64,000 nt of DNA, taken from assembly GCA_949358305.1 (NCBI GenBank), contig OX442314.1:60645369-60709368 (forward strand), in the 5' to 3' direction. Made by a program: the position numbers and the translations under genes. The notes under the pieces are model-generated. The model searched no databases. It saw nothing but the letters and a program-made list of their open reading frames with translations, and was not told the origin of the DNA. The DNA comes from Strigamia acuminata (taxonomy: Eukaryota; Arthropoda; Chilopoda; Geophilomorpha; Linotaeniidae). Positions 22,874 through 33,259 of this stretch are shown here, in pieces (position 1 is the first letter of the stretch; the number at the start of each line of letters is the position of its first letter).

Positions 22874-23581
22874 TTTGGTAGCAGAGGATGGTTGCTGCCT
22901 AATTCCACGTTTATTTCGTTAATTTTCGACGTATTTGTCGCGAAATTCGCGACTTGTGCGCCGAAATTCGTTTATTTTCAGGTACCGACGATCCTCGCCT
23001 CGTCAGTTTCGTTTTACGAACGTCTACGACGTACCGCCGACGTTCCACACAGCCAGGGCTGTTTATCCTACGATCATTTGACTAATTTTGTCCAAATTCT
23101 CGCGGGTTTCGCGGTTTTTGAGGCAAATTTATTTATTTTTGCAGATTTTTCGACAAAACTGGATTTTCGACACTGCTTAGCACGAAGCGGCAGTTCCAAC
23201 GAGAACCGAACACTAGATTGTTCGCCGCTTAGTTCCCCGGTGAACGGCGGTTATCACCGATCTGTGCAAGTGGACGAAGAGCCTCGATTTATTCGAGAAG
23301 ATTTCGGATTTCACATCCGAAATAGCGCTTTCTCCAGCTTTTCGAGAAAGCTGCGCCGTGCCTTCATTTGCACGAGGATCGCATCCGCGATTGATTCGTC
23401 TATTTCTCCTTCTTTCGACTTTACCTTTGTTAGAATTAAGGGTATTTTGGTGTGGGACCTTATTAGATTCGACACAGCTCTTCGGGCATTCCGTCCACCG
23501 CTGTGTTTGTATTTTGTGACAAGGCTGAGCCCTGCGCCACCTAGCATTCCCGTGACCCCAGGAGGTCGTAAAGGACGCTAG
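22712..23581 (+). other. Long upstream open frame in the Copia leader (290 codons)
   Basis: An ATG inside the 5' LTR opens a frame that runs through the PBS and leader to a stop at 23579-23581, 200 bases before the Gag-Pol ATG. It resembles no protein I know, and the opposite strand is also partly open (23213-23596), so it may reflect CG-rich composition. If translated it would work as an upstream ORF limiting Gag-Pol expression. Function unknown. Confidence 0.3.
22876..22891 (+). promoter_or_regulatory. Copia C primer-binding site
   Basis: TGGTAGCAGAGGATGG two bases after the 5' LTR. The start resembles initiator-Met tRNA-derived PBS sequences of copia elements (TGGTATCAGAG); the fit is imperfect. 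Confidence 0.6.
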
Positions 23582-23778
23582 GGGGACACTTGTCACAAGC
23601 TATCAGCTGATTGTAGCATCGGCTCCCCCTTTGAAGGTTTCCGCCTCGAAAGTGTGTGTGAAGTGCTTCAGTTCAGTGCTCCGAATCGAAGTCAGCATTT
23701 GTGCAGTGCTCCAGTATTTAACGTACCATTCCTTGAGTCAGTGTGTTCGTCGCGTTGTGTCGAGTTTTCCACTCCACA

Positions 23779-26700
23779 ATGAAGAAAGCGTCGGAATTAT
23801 CGGGCGGAACGGTTCCCGTACTCACCGTTGGGAACTATGAATCCTGGCAGCGCTCGATGCGCATGCTTCTAAAATCCGAAGGTTTATGGAGACACGTGAC
23901 CGAGGAAAAGGAGGCCGAGCACCTTGCAACTTTAAATGAAAAGGAAAAGGACCGTTATGCTGTGAAAAAGGACAAAGCACTTGGTCACATATATATTCAC
24001 GTCAGTGAAGCGAAACGATCGGCCCTCGACGCTTGCAATACACCTAAGCAAGCATGGGACAAGTTGGCCACCATTTATGCACCGAGTTCCAGGGCCAGAC
24101 GAGCGGCCATGAGATGGGAATTTTTGAGCCTCCAACTCAAACCTGGTGAAGACATGCCTGATTTCATCGGTCGTGTGGACCATTTTGTTCAACAATTAAA
24201 AGACGTTGGTGAAAATGTCTCAGAAGAACATCATTCTTTCCAATATCTCAAGGGTTTACCACCGGAATATTCCCAGGCCACGTTTGCAGTATACCACTGG
24301 CCCGACGCAAACTTTACTCCAACCAAAGTGGCGGAACAGTTATTGTCCGAGCAGATGCGTTTAAAGGCAATGGGATTGACTAACCAACCGTCTGCACATA
24401 CCTCGAAAGGACAGTTTCGCCAGCGTAATCAATCTCGCGGACCTCGAGATTTGTCTAAAATCAAGTGTTTTAACTGCGATCAAATGGGTCACTACGCTAA
24501 TCGTTGCCCTCAACCACCACGTGGAGACGGGAATCAGTCCACAGCTTCTGTTCAGCGTTCGTCGCGAAGTAAAAGCCGCAGACGTAATAAAAATGCCGCT
24601 GCCAAAGTTGAAGACAATCGCCCACGCGGAAGTTCACGTCCGAAGCGAGAGGGGACATTCTTTTGCAGTGCTCCGCAGATTATTGAGCGTCCTACGGTCC
24701 ATTTCATGCAATCCAATGAATGGATCGTGGATTGCGGGGCAACAGATCACGTTTCCCACGTGCGTGACTGGTTTACAGACTTTTCAAATATCCAGCCATT
24801 TGATATTGCGTTAGGCCAAGGCAAATCACAGGTGACAGGACGAGGGACAGTTCAATTGCTCACGTCGGTCGATGGCGCGGATTGCACCATCAATTTGAAG
24901 AACGTTCTCTTTGCGCCGAATTTCGAAGCCAATTTGATTTCGGTGTCAAAGATTGACAAGACCAATCACCATGTGCATTTCTTTAATGGAGAGGTGAATG
25001 TTTATCAGACAGACTTCCGTTCACCTATTATTCGTGCGAGAGAACGCGGTGGATTATATTATTTGGACGGTTTATGCTCAACGCATCTTGTGACGCCAAC
25101 TGTTTCAACAATTACTCAACCGCCAGTCCAGATATCACTCCAACCTGTGCAAACACTTGTCACAACAGAAGTAGATTTCGACAACGTGCCAAAGCCAAAG
25201 AAGGGCAAATCAAAACTACGGGAAATTTCAGACTTTCGCATAACTTTGCCTGCTATCGAACCAGCGAAGCAAATGCCAGTTCAGCAAACTCCTAACCCTC
25301 CTTTACCTGCACAAGTCACCATTCCACCGCCTACCCAGAAAAATCCCAATATCCAATCCTATGTTGACATCCTAAAGTCCTTGCCACATGCCTTTCTACC
25401 CAGCGAAACCTCTAATCCAAAACAGAAGGTTGTTGCTAATCCTACTACAGTGAAGGATGCAACTGGTTTGTGGCACAGTCGTCTTGGCCACCTTCATACG
25501 AACGCCATGAAGTTGTTAGCGGCCAATGAACAAGTCCATGGAATGGAGCCAGCAGAAGTCCGTCAGGAGTTAGCCTACAATGACTGTCGTATTGCTAAAT
25601 CTACGAGGGCTTCTCACAAGCCGGACCCACATCCCATGACTTCAAAGCCATTAGATCTTTTACACATGGATTTGTGGGGGCCAGCCCCAATCACTTCCTT
25701 GGGCGGCTCGGATTATGTATTCACCATAATTGACGATGCAACACGCTACACCTGGATTTTTCCTCTGACACATAAATCTCAGACATTTGCTGCATTTAAA
25801 GACTTCGTCGCCAGAGTTGAGCGGGTTCAGAACACTACCGTAAAAGCAATCAGATCCGATAGGGGCGGCGAATTCATGTCAAATGAATTCTTGCATTATC
25901 TTCAAGAAAAGGGTATCCAGGGACAGCGAACTAACCCCGCATCGCCACAAATGAACGGGACAGCAGAAAGGATAAACCGGACAATGGCCGACAGTGTCCG
26001 ATCGATTATTTCAGAAACAAAGCTCCCTGATGCACTCTGGGCCGAACTCGCTGTTACCTTCGGGTATATAAAGAATAGGAGCCCACATTCCAGACTGAAA
26101 CATCAAGTCCCATACATTCTTTGGCGACAAAGAGATTTATCATTACGCCACCTACGTAAAATAGGATCCAAATGTTGGGTGCATTACACTGCACCGGGAC
26201 GCAAGAAACTGGAAGCGCGTGCTTGGGAAGGATATCTTGTTGGCTACGCCACCAGCACTCGCGGCTACAGAGTCTGGAATCCAGTCGAAGACAGAGTATA
26301 TGAATCTATTCACGTTAAAATCGACGAACATCAATCTTATCGGAAGTCTTTGCGAGGTTCAACGCAAAGACCTGATGAAACATTCCTTGAAAACGGCAAT
26401 GGACAACAATCCGTATCATTTGACGATAATGTCAGATATCATCGTTGGCCGAAAGGGTCTGATTCTGATCGCTCTGATAACAGCGATAACGATGATGACA
26501 ATGGCAATGACAACCAGACTTCAACATCTGCGTCAATGCATACACCTCTTGTCTACTTGCCGCCTCCGACGACACCTGAGCAGCGATTATTGGATGCATG
26601 TGCGTTGGAGTTACCAAGCTCAGCTAGTTTGAGACAATCTCAATCGTATCCTATTCTATGGATTCCACCAGATGAGGACGATACAGATGCCGATATTAAT

Positions 26701-28842
26701 AAAATAGATGAACTTTCAATTTATCCTGGAACATCTGAATTCACTGGCACGTCGCCCGAACAATCGCCATGTCAAACTCCACCACCTTCACCTGCTCGGT
26801 CGCATCGCCAAACTCCACCAACTTCGCCTGACCGATCACATCATCAATCTGAAGCGTCAGCTGGACAGTTGGCTCACCAATCTCCGCCCGGTTCGCCAGC
26901 ACGATATATCACGTATCGTCGTAAAGGGCGTGGAGCAGACTCAGGAAGTCATACTGTACCAGTATTCGATGACACCCCAATGTCTCCTGCTCCGATTCCT
27001 CCCATAACAGGAACTGAAGTTCCGGCAGCGACTGAGCGTCATACAGCACATATGTGGCGACTTGTCGGCGGGAATTCCGAATGTAGTAATTGGAGACGCG
27101 AAGAGCATCTTAGAAAAGATCAAGTACCTGGGAAGATTAGGACCGACGTTTACTATTTTCCAATGCCTGGAATCAGACTCAGATCACCGAAAGACATTGA
27201 AGAATATTGCATGCTCAACAACATAGACTATGAGCCTGAACTTTTCACGTTCCGCAATATTGAATACACGTTGCCAATTATCCCAGGACCCCAACATGCA
27301 GCCCATCTTTGTCGAACGGAACCGGCCTCTTATGCCGAAATACCCAAATTCACGGACGCTCCGAAATGGCGCGAAGCCATCGATGAGGAGCTGGGAAAGT
27401 TCGTCGAGAGAGAGGTCTATGTAGAAGTCCCTAGACCACCTAACACTACCATCTTGGGCTGCAAGTGGATCTTCAAATTGAAGACGGATGTAACCGGCAC
27501 CATCACACGATACAGGGCCCGTCTAGTCGCGCAGGGATTTCGTCAAACGCTGGGCGTGGATTATGATGAAGTTTTCAGCCCAGTGGTGAATTTTGTTTTA
27601 ATTCGCCTATTCTTCTGTCTCCTGGTTGTGTTGCGTGGTTGGAAGGACGCCCATCTTGACATTAAATGTGCGTACCTGTATGGTGAGTTAAAACACAAGG
27701 TTTACATGAGGATCCCTGCAGGTGCCACATGCTCCGACCCCAACAACGTTTGGCTACTCGTAAAATCGCTCTACGGACTGCACCAATCAGGAAGGCAGTG
27801 GTTTGAAAAGCTGGATGAAGCCCTTCGAGATCTTGGATTTAAGAAGATGCCGGCATGTAACTGTGTTTACACATTTGGGAATTCTGCCGTAATGTTGATC
27901 TATGTGGATGATATTGTTCTCTTTTATGCTTCAGACAGCATTTTCAGCCAGTTACTTGCCCTCATTAGTTCAAAGTTCCAGATAGTTAATCTTGGTCCAA
28001 TCACGAGACTACTGGGCGTTGAGTTCATCCGTGACGCAGGGCGCACGTTCATCACACAACGTGCGTACATCGCAAAACTTGTGAAGAAATTTGGCATTGC
28101 AACCAACAATCGCATCAAGGTTCCCGTGACTCCCGGCACCACACTCGTGAGAGGGTCAACCGAAAATCTGGCAGACTTTCCCTACAGGTCACTCATTGGA
28201 TCATTATTATTCCTGGCGTCAAGAACGCGCCCCGACATTCTTTACTCAGTGATTGCTCTGGCACAATTCAACACATGCTACAATCAAACGCATATCCGTG
28301 CATTGCTACAGGTCATGCAATACGTCGCCAACACTGCGGACTTGTGCATTGAGTTGTCCGGTTGCACATCATCACAACTGTGGGCATTCACTGACGCGTC
28401 GTGGTCAAGCGATCCAGAAACATCCTTGAGCTTCGGTGGCTACATCACCTATGTTGGAAACGTACCGATCGGCTGGTCTTGCCGAAAACAGTCAACCGTG
28501 GCATGCTCAACAATGGAGGCGGAGTTTATCGCCCTTGTTGAGTGTGTCAAGGAGCTGTATTGGTTGAATCACGTGTACACCCAGTTTCCAGCTTTGAATC
28601 GCCTATCTCGACCCGTCGTTTATTCCGACGCCCTGGCCAGCATACAGTTCACCTCAAACGATGTGGAGAACTCGAAGACTCGACATATCCGCGTTCGTTA
28701 TCACTGGCTCAGGGAATGGTTCACGGCGGGACGCTTTGATCTCCGAAAAGTGGAAAGCGAGTTCAATGTCGCGGACATTTTCACGAAATGGCTCAGTTCG
28801 GAGCGTCTACGATCGCTGATTGCCAACATCTTCAGATCATAG
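23779..28842 (+). CDS. Copia Gag-Pol polyprotein, intact
   Basis: The ATG at 23779 (MKKASELSGGTVPV) is preferred to an in-frame codon 36 bases earlier because it starts the Gag motif (LTVGNYESWQRSM). Order of domains: Gag with UBN2-like core; zinc knuckle CFNCDQMGHYANRC (about residue 225); protease VDCGATDHVSH (about 315); integrase zinc-binding stretch HSRLGHLHTNAM with only one of two expected Cys; integrase core with HMDLWGP, IRSDRGGEF and NGTAERINR; a long acidic and Pro/Ser-rich linker (about 890-1070); reverse transcriptase with KWIFKLKTD, RLVAQGFRQ and YVDDIVLF; RNase H with STMEAEFIAL and KTRHIRVRYHWL. It makes the particle, cuts itself, copies the RNA and integrates the cDNA. No stop or frameshift over 1,687 codons, so it could be active. 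Confidence 0.97.
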   Translation: MKKASELSGGTVPVLTVGNYESWQRSMRMLLKSEGLWRHVTEEKEAEHLATLNEKEKDRYAVKKDKALGHIYIHVSEAKRSALDACNTPKQAWDKLATIYAPSSRARRAAMRWEFLSLQLKPGEDMPDFIGRVDHFVQQLKDVGENVSEEHHSFQYLKGLPPEYSQATFAVYHWPDANFTPTKVAEQLLSEQMRLKAMGLTNQPSAHTSKGQFRQRNQSRGPRDLSKIKCFNCDQMGHYANRCPQPPRGDGNQSTASVQRSSRSKSRRRNKNAAAKVEDNRPRGSSRPKREGTFFCSAPQIIERPTVHFMQSNEWIVDCGATDHVSHVRDWFTDFSNIQPFDIALGQGKSQVTGRGTVQLLTSVDGADCTINLKNVLFAPNFEANLISVSKIDKTNHHVHFFNGEVNVYQTDFRSPIIRARERGGLYYLDGLCSTHLVTPTVSTITQPPVQISLQPVQTLVTTEVDFDNVPKPKKGKSKLREISDFRITLPAIEPAKQMPVQQTPNPPLPAQVTIPPPTQKNPNIQSYVDILKSLPHAFLPSETSNPKQKVVANPTTVKDATGLWHSRLGHLHTNAMKLLAANEQVHGMEPAEVRQELAYNDCRIAKSTRASHKPDPHPMTSKPLDLLHMDLWGPAPITSLGGSDYVFTIIDDATRYTWIFPLTHKSQTFAAFKDFVARVERVQNTTVKAIRSDRGGEFMSNEFLHYLQEKGIQGQRTNPASPQMNGTAERINRTMADSVRSIISETKLPDALWAELAVTFGYIKNRSPHSRLKHQVPYILWRQRDLSLRHLRKIGSKCWVHYTAPGRKKLEARAWEGYLVGYATSTRGYRVWNPVEDRVYESIHVKIDEHQSYRKSLRGSTQRPDETFLENGNGQQSVSFDDNVRYHRWPKGSDSDRSDNSDNDDDNGNDNQTSTSASMHTPLVYLPPPTTPEQRLLDACALELPSSASLRQSQSYPILWIPPDEDDTDADINKIDELSIYPGTSEFTGTSPEQSPCQTPPPSPARSHRQTPPTSPDRSHHQSEASAGQLAHQSPPGSPARYITYRRKGRGADSGSHTVPVFDDTPMSPAPIPPITGTEVPAATERHTAHMWRLVGGNSECSNWRREEHLRKDQVPGKIRTDVYYFPMPGIRLRSPKDIEEYCMLNNIDYEPELFTFRNIEYTLPIIPGPQHAAHLCRTEPASYAEIPKFTDAPKWREAIDEELGKFVEREVYVEVPRPPNTTILGCKWIFKLKTDVTGTITRYRARLVAQGFRQTLGVDYDEVFSPVVNFVLIRLFFCLLVVLRGWKDAHLDIKCAYLYGELKHKVYMRIPAGATCSDPNNVWLLVKSLYGLHQSGRQWFEKLDEALRDLGFKKMPACNCVYTFGNSAVMLIYVDDIVLFYASDSIFSQLLALISSKFQIVNLGPITRLLGVEFIRDAGRTFITQRAYIAKLVKKFGIATNNRIKVPVTPGTTLVRGSTENLADFPYRSLIGSLLFLASRTRPDILYSVIALAQFNTCYNQTHIRALLQVMQYVANTADLCIELSGCTSSQLWAFTDASWSSDPETSLSFGGYITYVGNVPIGWSCRKQSTVACSTMEAEFIALVECVKELYWLNHVYTQFPALNRLSRPVVYSDALASIQFTSNDVENSKTRHIRVRYHWLREWFTAGRFDLRKVESEFNVADIFTKWLSSERLRSLIANIFRS

Positions 28843-29066
28843 ACCTGCACTACCTTCAATAATGACATTCCTAAGTTATTTTTCCCAAAGTTGAGGATAA
28901 TCGAGTTCAGTGGGAATCCTCGGGCTTCCTTAGTGAAGAGTTCTTCAATATCAGTACCCGGCTTGATTATTCGCCTATATTATTTGTTTTTCTGAATATA
29001 ACACACTGTAATTCCAGCATCTGTTAGCTATCTCCCCTGTAATTATTCACCATCGAAGAGGGGATT

Positions 29067-29599
29067 TGTGGGTCTAAAGACCATTTATTTGATCGATGTC
29101 GAATGTTTCTGATGTCAATTTAGCGTTTTATTTCACACGATGTAAACTTTTACTGCTTTAGAATCAAATGCGGTATTTGTATTTGCTTTACGATTGTTCC
29201 GTACGAAATTCCGTACGATTTATGTATCTACTAATGAGATTTGTTCTATTTTTCAATGTTAATGTTATTATCTGGCACTAGAGTGCCACACTTTTGTTTT
29301 CCTTGCAAAATCCAAGATGGCGCAACACACGGGCGTGTGTTGCCCTGACTGTTTATCCACATCAAAGTAATGTATTTTCGTTTAATTAAATTGTTTTTAG
29401 TAGTTTTAACAATTGTACTTACTTTAAAGCACCTTCTGTGCTCTTTTGTGCGCGAATAAGCGGCCTTAAGCCGCGCGCTTGTTACGAAACGTATTGCGAC
29501 GTATCGCAAACGTTCGCGTCGCAGACCGACGCCATTACGGCAATTTGCCGCACGCTTCTCGGCGATATCTCGCCGATATCTGCGCCCCTCTGTTCTACA
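29067..29599 (+). repeat. Copia C 3' LTR
   Basis: Direct repeat of 22341-22873, identical by eye. Confidence 0.97.
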
Positions 29600-29770
29600 A
29601 TGACGCTGCCTGCGCCGGATTTCGCTCGCAACTTTGTCATCCTTACAAATGCAAAGTGGCGACGGGCTCGGAGCTGTCCTTTTTGCGAGTGACAGATAGA
29701 CCAAGGTGTTTGTTGTAAAACCAGTTTGTTTTATTACCAGAACGCTAAAGTATGGAATATTTAGCTGTGA

Positions 29771-29989
29771 TTTGACAAGTTCAGACCATATGCTGAAAAT
29801 CCTAAAAATTTAAAAATTGGGAATTTAGTTCTACTAAAAATCCATCTTTTGGGAAAAATAGCTATACCATTAGCTTCGTCTCTCGAAGACCAGTTCAAAA
29901 ACCCATACATAATCACTAAAGTGACCAATACAAACGGTTATACCCTTGTAACACTTGAAAGATTCATTTCCTCTGAAGAGATGGCTTGA
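29771..29989 (+). pseudogene. Gypsy B integrase C-terminal remnant
   Basis: 73 codons: FDKFRPYAENPKNLKIGNLV then LLKIHLLGKIAIPLASSLED and a segment ending NGYTLVTLERFISSEEMA. The GNLVLLK/H...L...F...PY pattern and the following NGY strand match the SH3-like C-terminal domain of Gypsy integrases (normally GDLVLLK...PKFEGPY). It has no start codon and only about 0.4 kb of Gypsy B sequence, outside the Copia insert, separates it from the end of gag. The polymerase and catalytic integrase domains were therefore deleted before or during B's amplification. Confidence 0.75.
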
Positions 29990-30320
29990 TAGCCCATTCC
30001 AAATGGGGAACAAGAAGAAGTCCTTTGAGGACCGACCTGAAAAACACTGGTACCGCAACCATGTTGCCAATACCAGTGAAACCTTTGGAAATTCCAAAAC
30101 CATCTCTGAATTCAAAGACACCTTTGATTTCTGAGAAAACTTGAAACATTTTCAACAAGTTATTTAACCAGTGAAACTGCAACAATTATTCATTCTTGCA
30201 ACAACGAAGCGACAGTTTGGTTCATTCATTCACCGTGCAAACCTGAATTGTTTCATTTTCAAATTGCATTTGTCGTTTTTCACTCGTTTTTACTTCAAAA
30301 TTTGTTGATTTAAAACAACG

Positions 30321-30698
30321 ATGGAAAATTCTTTCAATCGAACGCAAGTTGCTTGTCCAGTCTGTATAGGGCAACCATTCTTCGCCTTGCCCAATCAGAT
30401 GCACACACCGTGTCAAAATTGTCTCGGAAATGGATTCATGGAGCAGCACGCGCCATTAGAAGCATGGTTGGCCAAATTCATGACTGTCCTCGGCATTTCC
30501 GATCCCAGAGCACAATCGCTCCATAGATTGGATGCACGTGAAGATCACGCACAGAACGACGCGGACGCCGGCAAACGCATCAAATGCGAAACGCCAAAAC
30601 CACCGACTGCAAAACCAAAGAGACAACGAGATCAAATATCTCAAAACTTCTCGGTTATGCGGATTAAAGGTGAAAAACCAAGATCCAACTTGGCCTGA
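30321..30698 (+). CDS. Gypsy B third ORF: small CPxC/CxNC zinc-binding protein
   Basis: 125 codons from ATG (MENSFNRTQVACPVCIG). It has two Cys pairs, CPVCIG and CQNCLGNG, spaced as in DnaJ-type zinc modules. After them comes a helical stretch (LEAWLAKFMTVLGISDPRAQ), then a Lys/Pro-rich tail. The same layout is found in Gypsy A's third ORF: CPLCAG, CVNCHGG and then EEILPFIVKGLSTPTARN. It follows the integrase remnant and precedes the polypurine tract, the position of env in errantiviruses, but there is no signal peptide or membrane segment. A second frame (about 30690-30960) is Arg/Lys/Glu-rich and may be the frameshifted continuation. Likely an accessory nucleic-acid or Gag partner; function not known. 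Confidence 0.6.
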   Translation: MENSFNRTQVACPVCIGQPFFALPNQMHTPCQNCLGNGFMEQHAPLEAWLAKFMTVLGISDPRAQSLHRLDAREDHAQNDADAGKRIKCETPKPPTAKPKRQRDQISQNFSVMRIKGEKPRSNLA

Positions 30699-31467
30699 GA
30701 GCAAAATTAACTCCGTAGCCAAGCAACAATACGGATCAGAAAAAGTGGCTGCACACGAACAGCGCAGACGCAGCCGAAGTCGCCGTCGCAACGCCGACCA
30801 AGGATCCGTGCTCTCCAACCGGCCAAAACTCCATCCAAGGCCGCCCAAAAGAAGGAGAAAAGGACGCGACGCAGTTTGGCATCGAAATTGCTGTTCTTGG
30901 AGAAAGAAGAGGAACGCGAGGACGTCGACGAAAGGTTGCCGCCAACGCTGGAATCGTAAAAGTTCGAAGAAGAATTGGCCAGGTTTTGTTCAAAAAAACC
31001 TTTATAGTGCCAAAAATCGATTGTTGTTTACATTTTTAAAGTGTTTTTTCAATCTTAAATAGCATTTAGTAGTAATAGTCCTAACTTTTATTAGAATCTA
31101 AGTATTTAAAAGTATTTTTACTTACCATTTAATATTAAAATTGCTTAAATAATTACAAAAATCGTTAAAATTTAAAAATTCAAGTGTTTTATTCATGTTA
31201 CAAGTGTTGTACAAATTTATTTTTCATAGTATCAAATTGTAGTATTCTCTTCATCCTGGGGGTAAGTGTGCGTTGTTTTTATCGGTGTTATTTCCCATTG
31301 TTACCCACTGGTGATCCGCGCTCTAGCTGTATCAGCTCATCCGCATTAAGGTCATCTGTTTATCTGTAAAAAAGAAAAGTAATGATTAGTTTATAATTAG
31401 AAATTAACTTTCAAACAACCACTTTCGTGATTGTGTTGAGGTACCCCTCTCAGTACTTACCTTTTTT
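30699..31467 (+). other. Gypsy B 3' untranslated region
   Basis: The first 260 bases are rich in Arg/Lys/Glu codons in two frames (possible frameshifted tail of the third ORF). The rest is AT-rich with no gene. Confidence 0.5.
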
Positions 31468-31479
31468 AGGGGGGGGAGA
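31468..31479 (+). promoter_or_regulatory. Gypsy B polypurine tract
   Basis: A run of purines, AGGGGGGGGAGA, directly abuts the 3' LTR start TGTGACCGG, as required for plus-strand priming. Confidence 0.9.
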
Positions 31480-32101
31480 TGTGACCGGCTGCCCGATCAG
31501 TCCGTTCACTTACCTGCAACACACGGCGCTTCCACGGCTCTCGCGCACCTCGTGTTTCTCGCGCGCACCTGACGCGGTCCCCCGCGCCAGGTGGAGCTGA
31601 TGGTCGTTGGCTCCGCCAATTGGGAACCGGAAGTGCCTTTTCCGGAAGTGGTCGGCCCCGCAGAAGGCCCAGAGAGTTCTCTTGCAACCAGCGTGGCGAA
31701 CGGTCGCTTCTACGATCGCTCTTCCACACTGGCAATCATGACGAATCCGATTGGCGTGGCGACTCTGTCGCCCGCCGGGACTTGATAGTCCGTGTTCCCC
31801 GCGCCTGTCCTACGTTCTCCGTGAACGTAGCGACGACGCGGCCGAACAGTATTCAGACCACGCGTGTCATTCGGCCAATGGCCGCCGTGCCACGCGGTCT
31901 TGTTAGGGATGGCTGTTTCTCAGCCATCGCATTGGGAAATGCACTGTAGAGACACCACATCATACCCCTAGACATAATAAAGCTTACCTTAAACTAAACT
32001 TGTGTCTCTTGTGTATTTCGGAAGTGTATTTTATCGTGTGTGTTGTGTCCAGCGTCCCGTGGCTCTCCCCCGACCACGTGGCGTCCGTCCAAACACTCAC
32101 A
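31480..32101 (+). repeat. Gypsy B 3' LTR
   Basis: Matches 17580-18201 with two substitutions seen (GGCAACTC versus GGCGACTC; GTCCATG versus GTCCGTG). Confidence 0.97.
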
Positions 32102-32105
32102 AACC

Positions 32106-32417
32106 AAACCCCGGACCATTTAGAAGCCAAAGCCATTCATAGATGACATCTTTTACGTCACAGCAATAAGACCGTTACAAATTCTTATTGCATGACTGAA
32201 GCCTTCAAATGATATTATTTCAGGGCTTTTGCCACATAACTGTATAGTTTAACTTATCGTCATTTTAGCCACTTGTAGGCATAATAGTTATATAAGTTTC
32301 AACCGGAATAAATGTTATATGTTTTGAGAAAACATCAGGTTTGCATATTTTACACTTTCACACAGATAGTTCACACTTTAGTTTAGCAATTGCTATCTCC
32401 AGAAGGTAATCGTCACA
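32106..32417 (+). repeat. Gypsy A 5' LTR, second part
   Basis: Continues the LTR after the nested Gypsy B. Corresponds to 60004-60313. Contains AATAAA at 32307-32312 and ends CGTCACA. Differs from the 3' LTR by an extra AT near 32316. Confidence 0.93.
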
Positions 32418-32419
32418 CG

Positions 32420-32437
32420 TGGAGGTTCTACCGAGAT
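32420..32437 (+). promoter_or_regulatory. Gypsy A candidate primer-binding site
   Basis: TGGAGGTTCTACCGAGAT, two bases after the 5' LTR, starts with TGG and is shaped like the complement of a tRNA 3' end. The tRNA was not identified. Confidence 0.6.
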
Positions 32438-33259
32438 AGGTTGCAATTTTTGAAGTGAGCTCTGTGATCTAAGTGTAAAATTGAAAAGCGAATTCCTGAT
32501 TATTTTATGTAGATATTATAATTAGAAAATTCCAGATTTTTCTCCTTAATTTTACTGTGCATTATTCATTTGTTTTCAAAAAATTCTCATTATCTTTTGG
32601 AAATATCTGAATTCGAATTTTTGGATTATTTTGAAAACTCATTATAATTCCGAATTTCCTACGAAAAATCTATCCTGATTTTATTGAGTTTCCCAGAATA
32701 TTTTGTTATATTTTGGAGATTTCAAAACCTTGAATTTCGATCAAAATCAAGTAAAATTCTGCTAACTAAAAATAAAAAGTTAAGATATTTTATTTTGCTG
32801 GTTAAAAACTTGACCAATTTTCTATTGTCCTGTTCAATGTTAGGAATTATGATTTTTAATCCCTGACAAAGTAAAGAATGTAACAAAAGGAGCCACTCAC
32901 GATGCAGCTCGGAGTAGGTCATCCAGATGTGACATCGTTGAGAATTTCGGATTAGAAATTATCTGAATTTTTTCAACATCACCAACCACAAAGGAGATTT
33001 TTCGGAAGCTAGCTTGACAACCAATATTCAGCCACTTGCTTTTCGACAGTGTGACCATCCAGTTGTGCCTTTGTGACCAGTACCCGTTTGGACCATTCTT
33101 GACGAACAACAGGACAGTCTTACCCGACGCCACTTCAGTTTCAGCAGCTAAGGTTGTATTTTTTCAAATTATTTCTTAGTTTAATATTAAGCGTGTTACA
33201 TTTACGCTAGTTCAGTTAAATTTTTATTTTTTTTTGTACGTGTATTTCTTTTGAGTATT
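32438..33259 (+). other. Gypsy A 5' leader
   Basis: AT-rich, no gene. Reads into gag at the ATG at 33260. Confidence 0.6.

Larger units (their letters stand above)
22341..29599 (+). mobile_element. Copia C: intact Ty1/copia retrotransposon nested in Gypsy B
   Basis: Two 533-bp LTRs (22341-22873 and 29067-29599) start TGTGGGTCTAAAGACC and end CTCTGTTCTACA. I see no difference between them. Target duplication ATGAC at 22336-22340 and 29600-29604. A single 1.7-kb-codon ORF encodes Gag-Pol without a break. The polypurine tract GAAGAGGGGATT precedes the 3' LTR. Identical LTRs, intact ORF and clean target duplication point to a very recent, possibly still competent, insertion. It is the youngest member of the B stack. 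Confidence 0.97.
17580..32101 (+). mobile_element. Gypsy B: pol-less LTR retrotransposon nested in Gypsy A's 5' LTR
   Basis: LTRs of 622 bp (TGTGACCGGC...CACTCACA) at 17580-18201 and 31480-32101 differ by two substitutions by eye. The target duplication AACC is at 17576-17579 and 32102-32105. The uninterrupted copy of this LTR site in Gypsy A's 3' LTR (about 60000) confirms the insertion point. B has a gag gene, only the end of an integrase and a small third ORF. RT, RNase H and most of integrase are absent, so it would need enzymes in trans. Removing the nested Copia gives a native length of about 7.26 kb. Confidence 0.95.
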
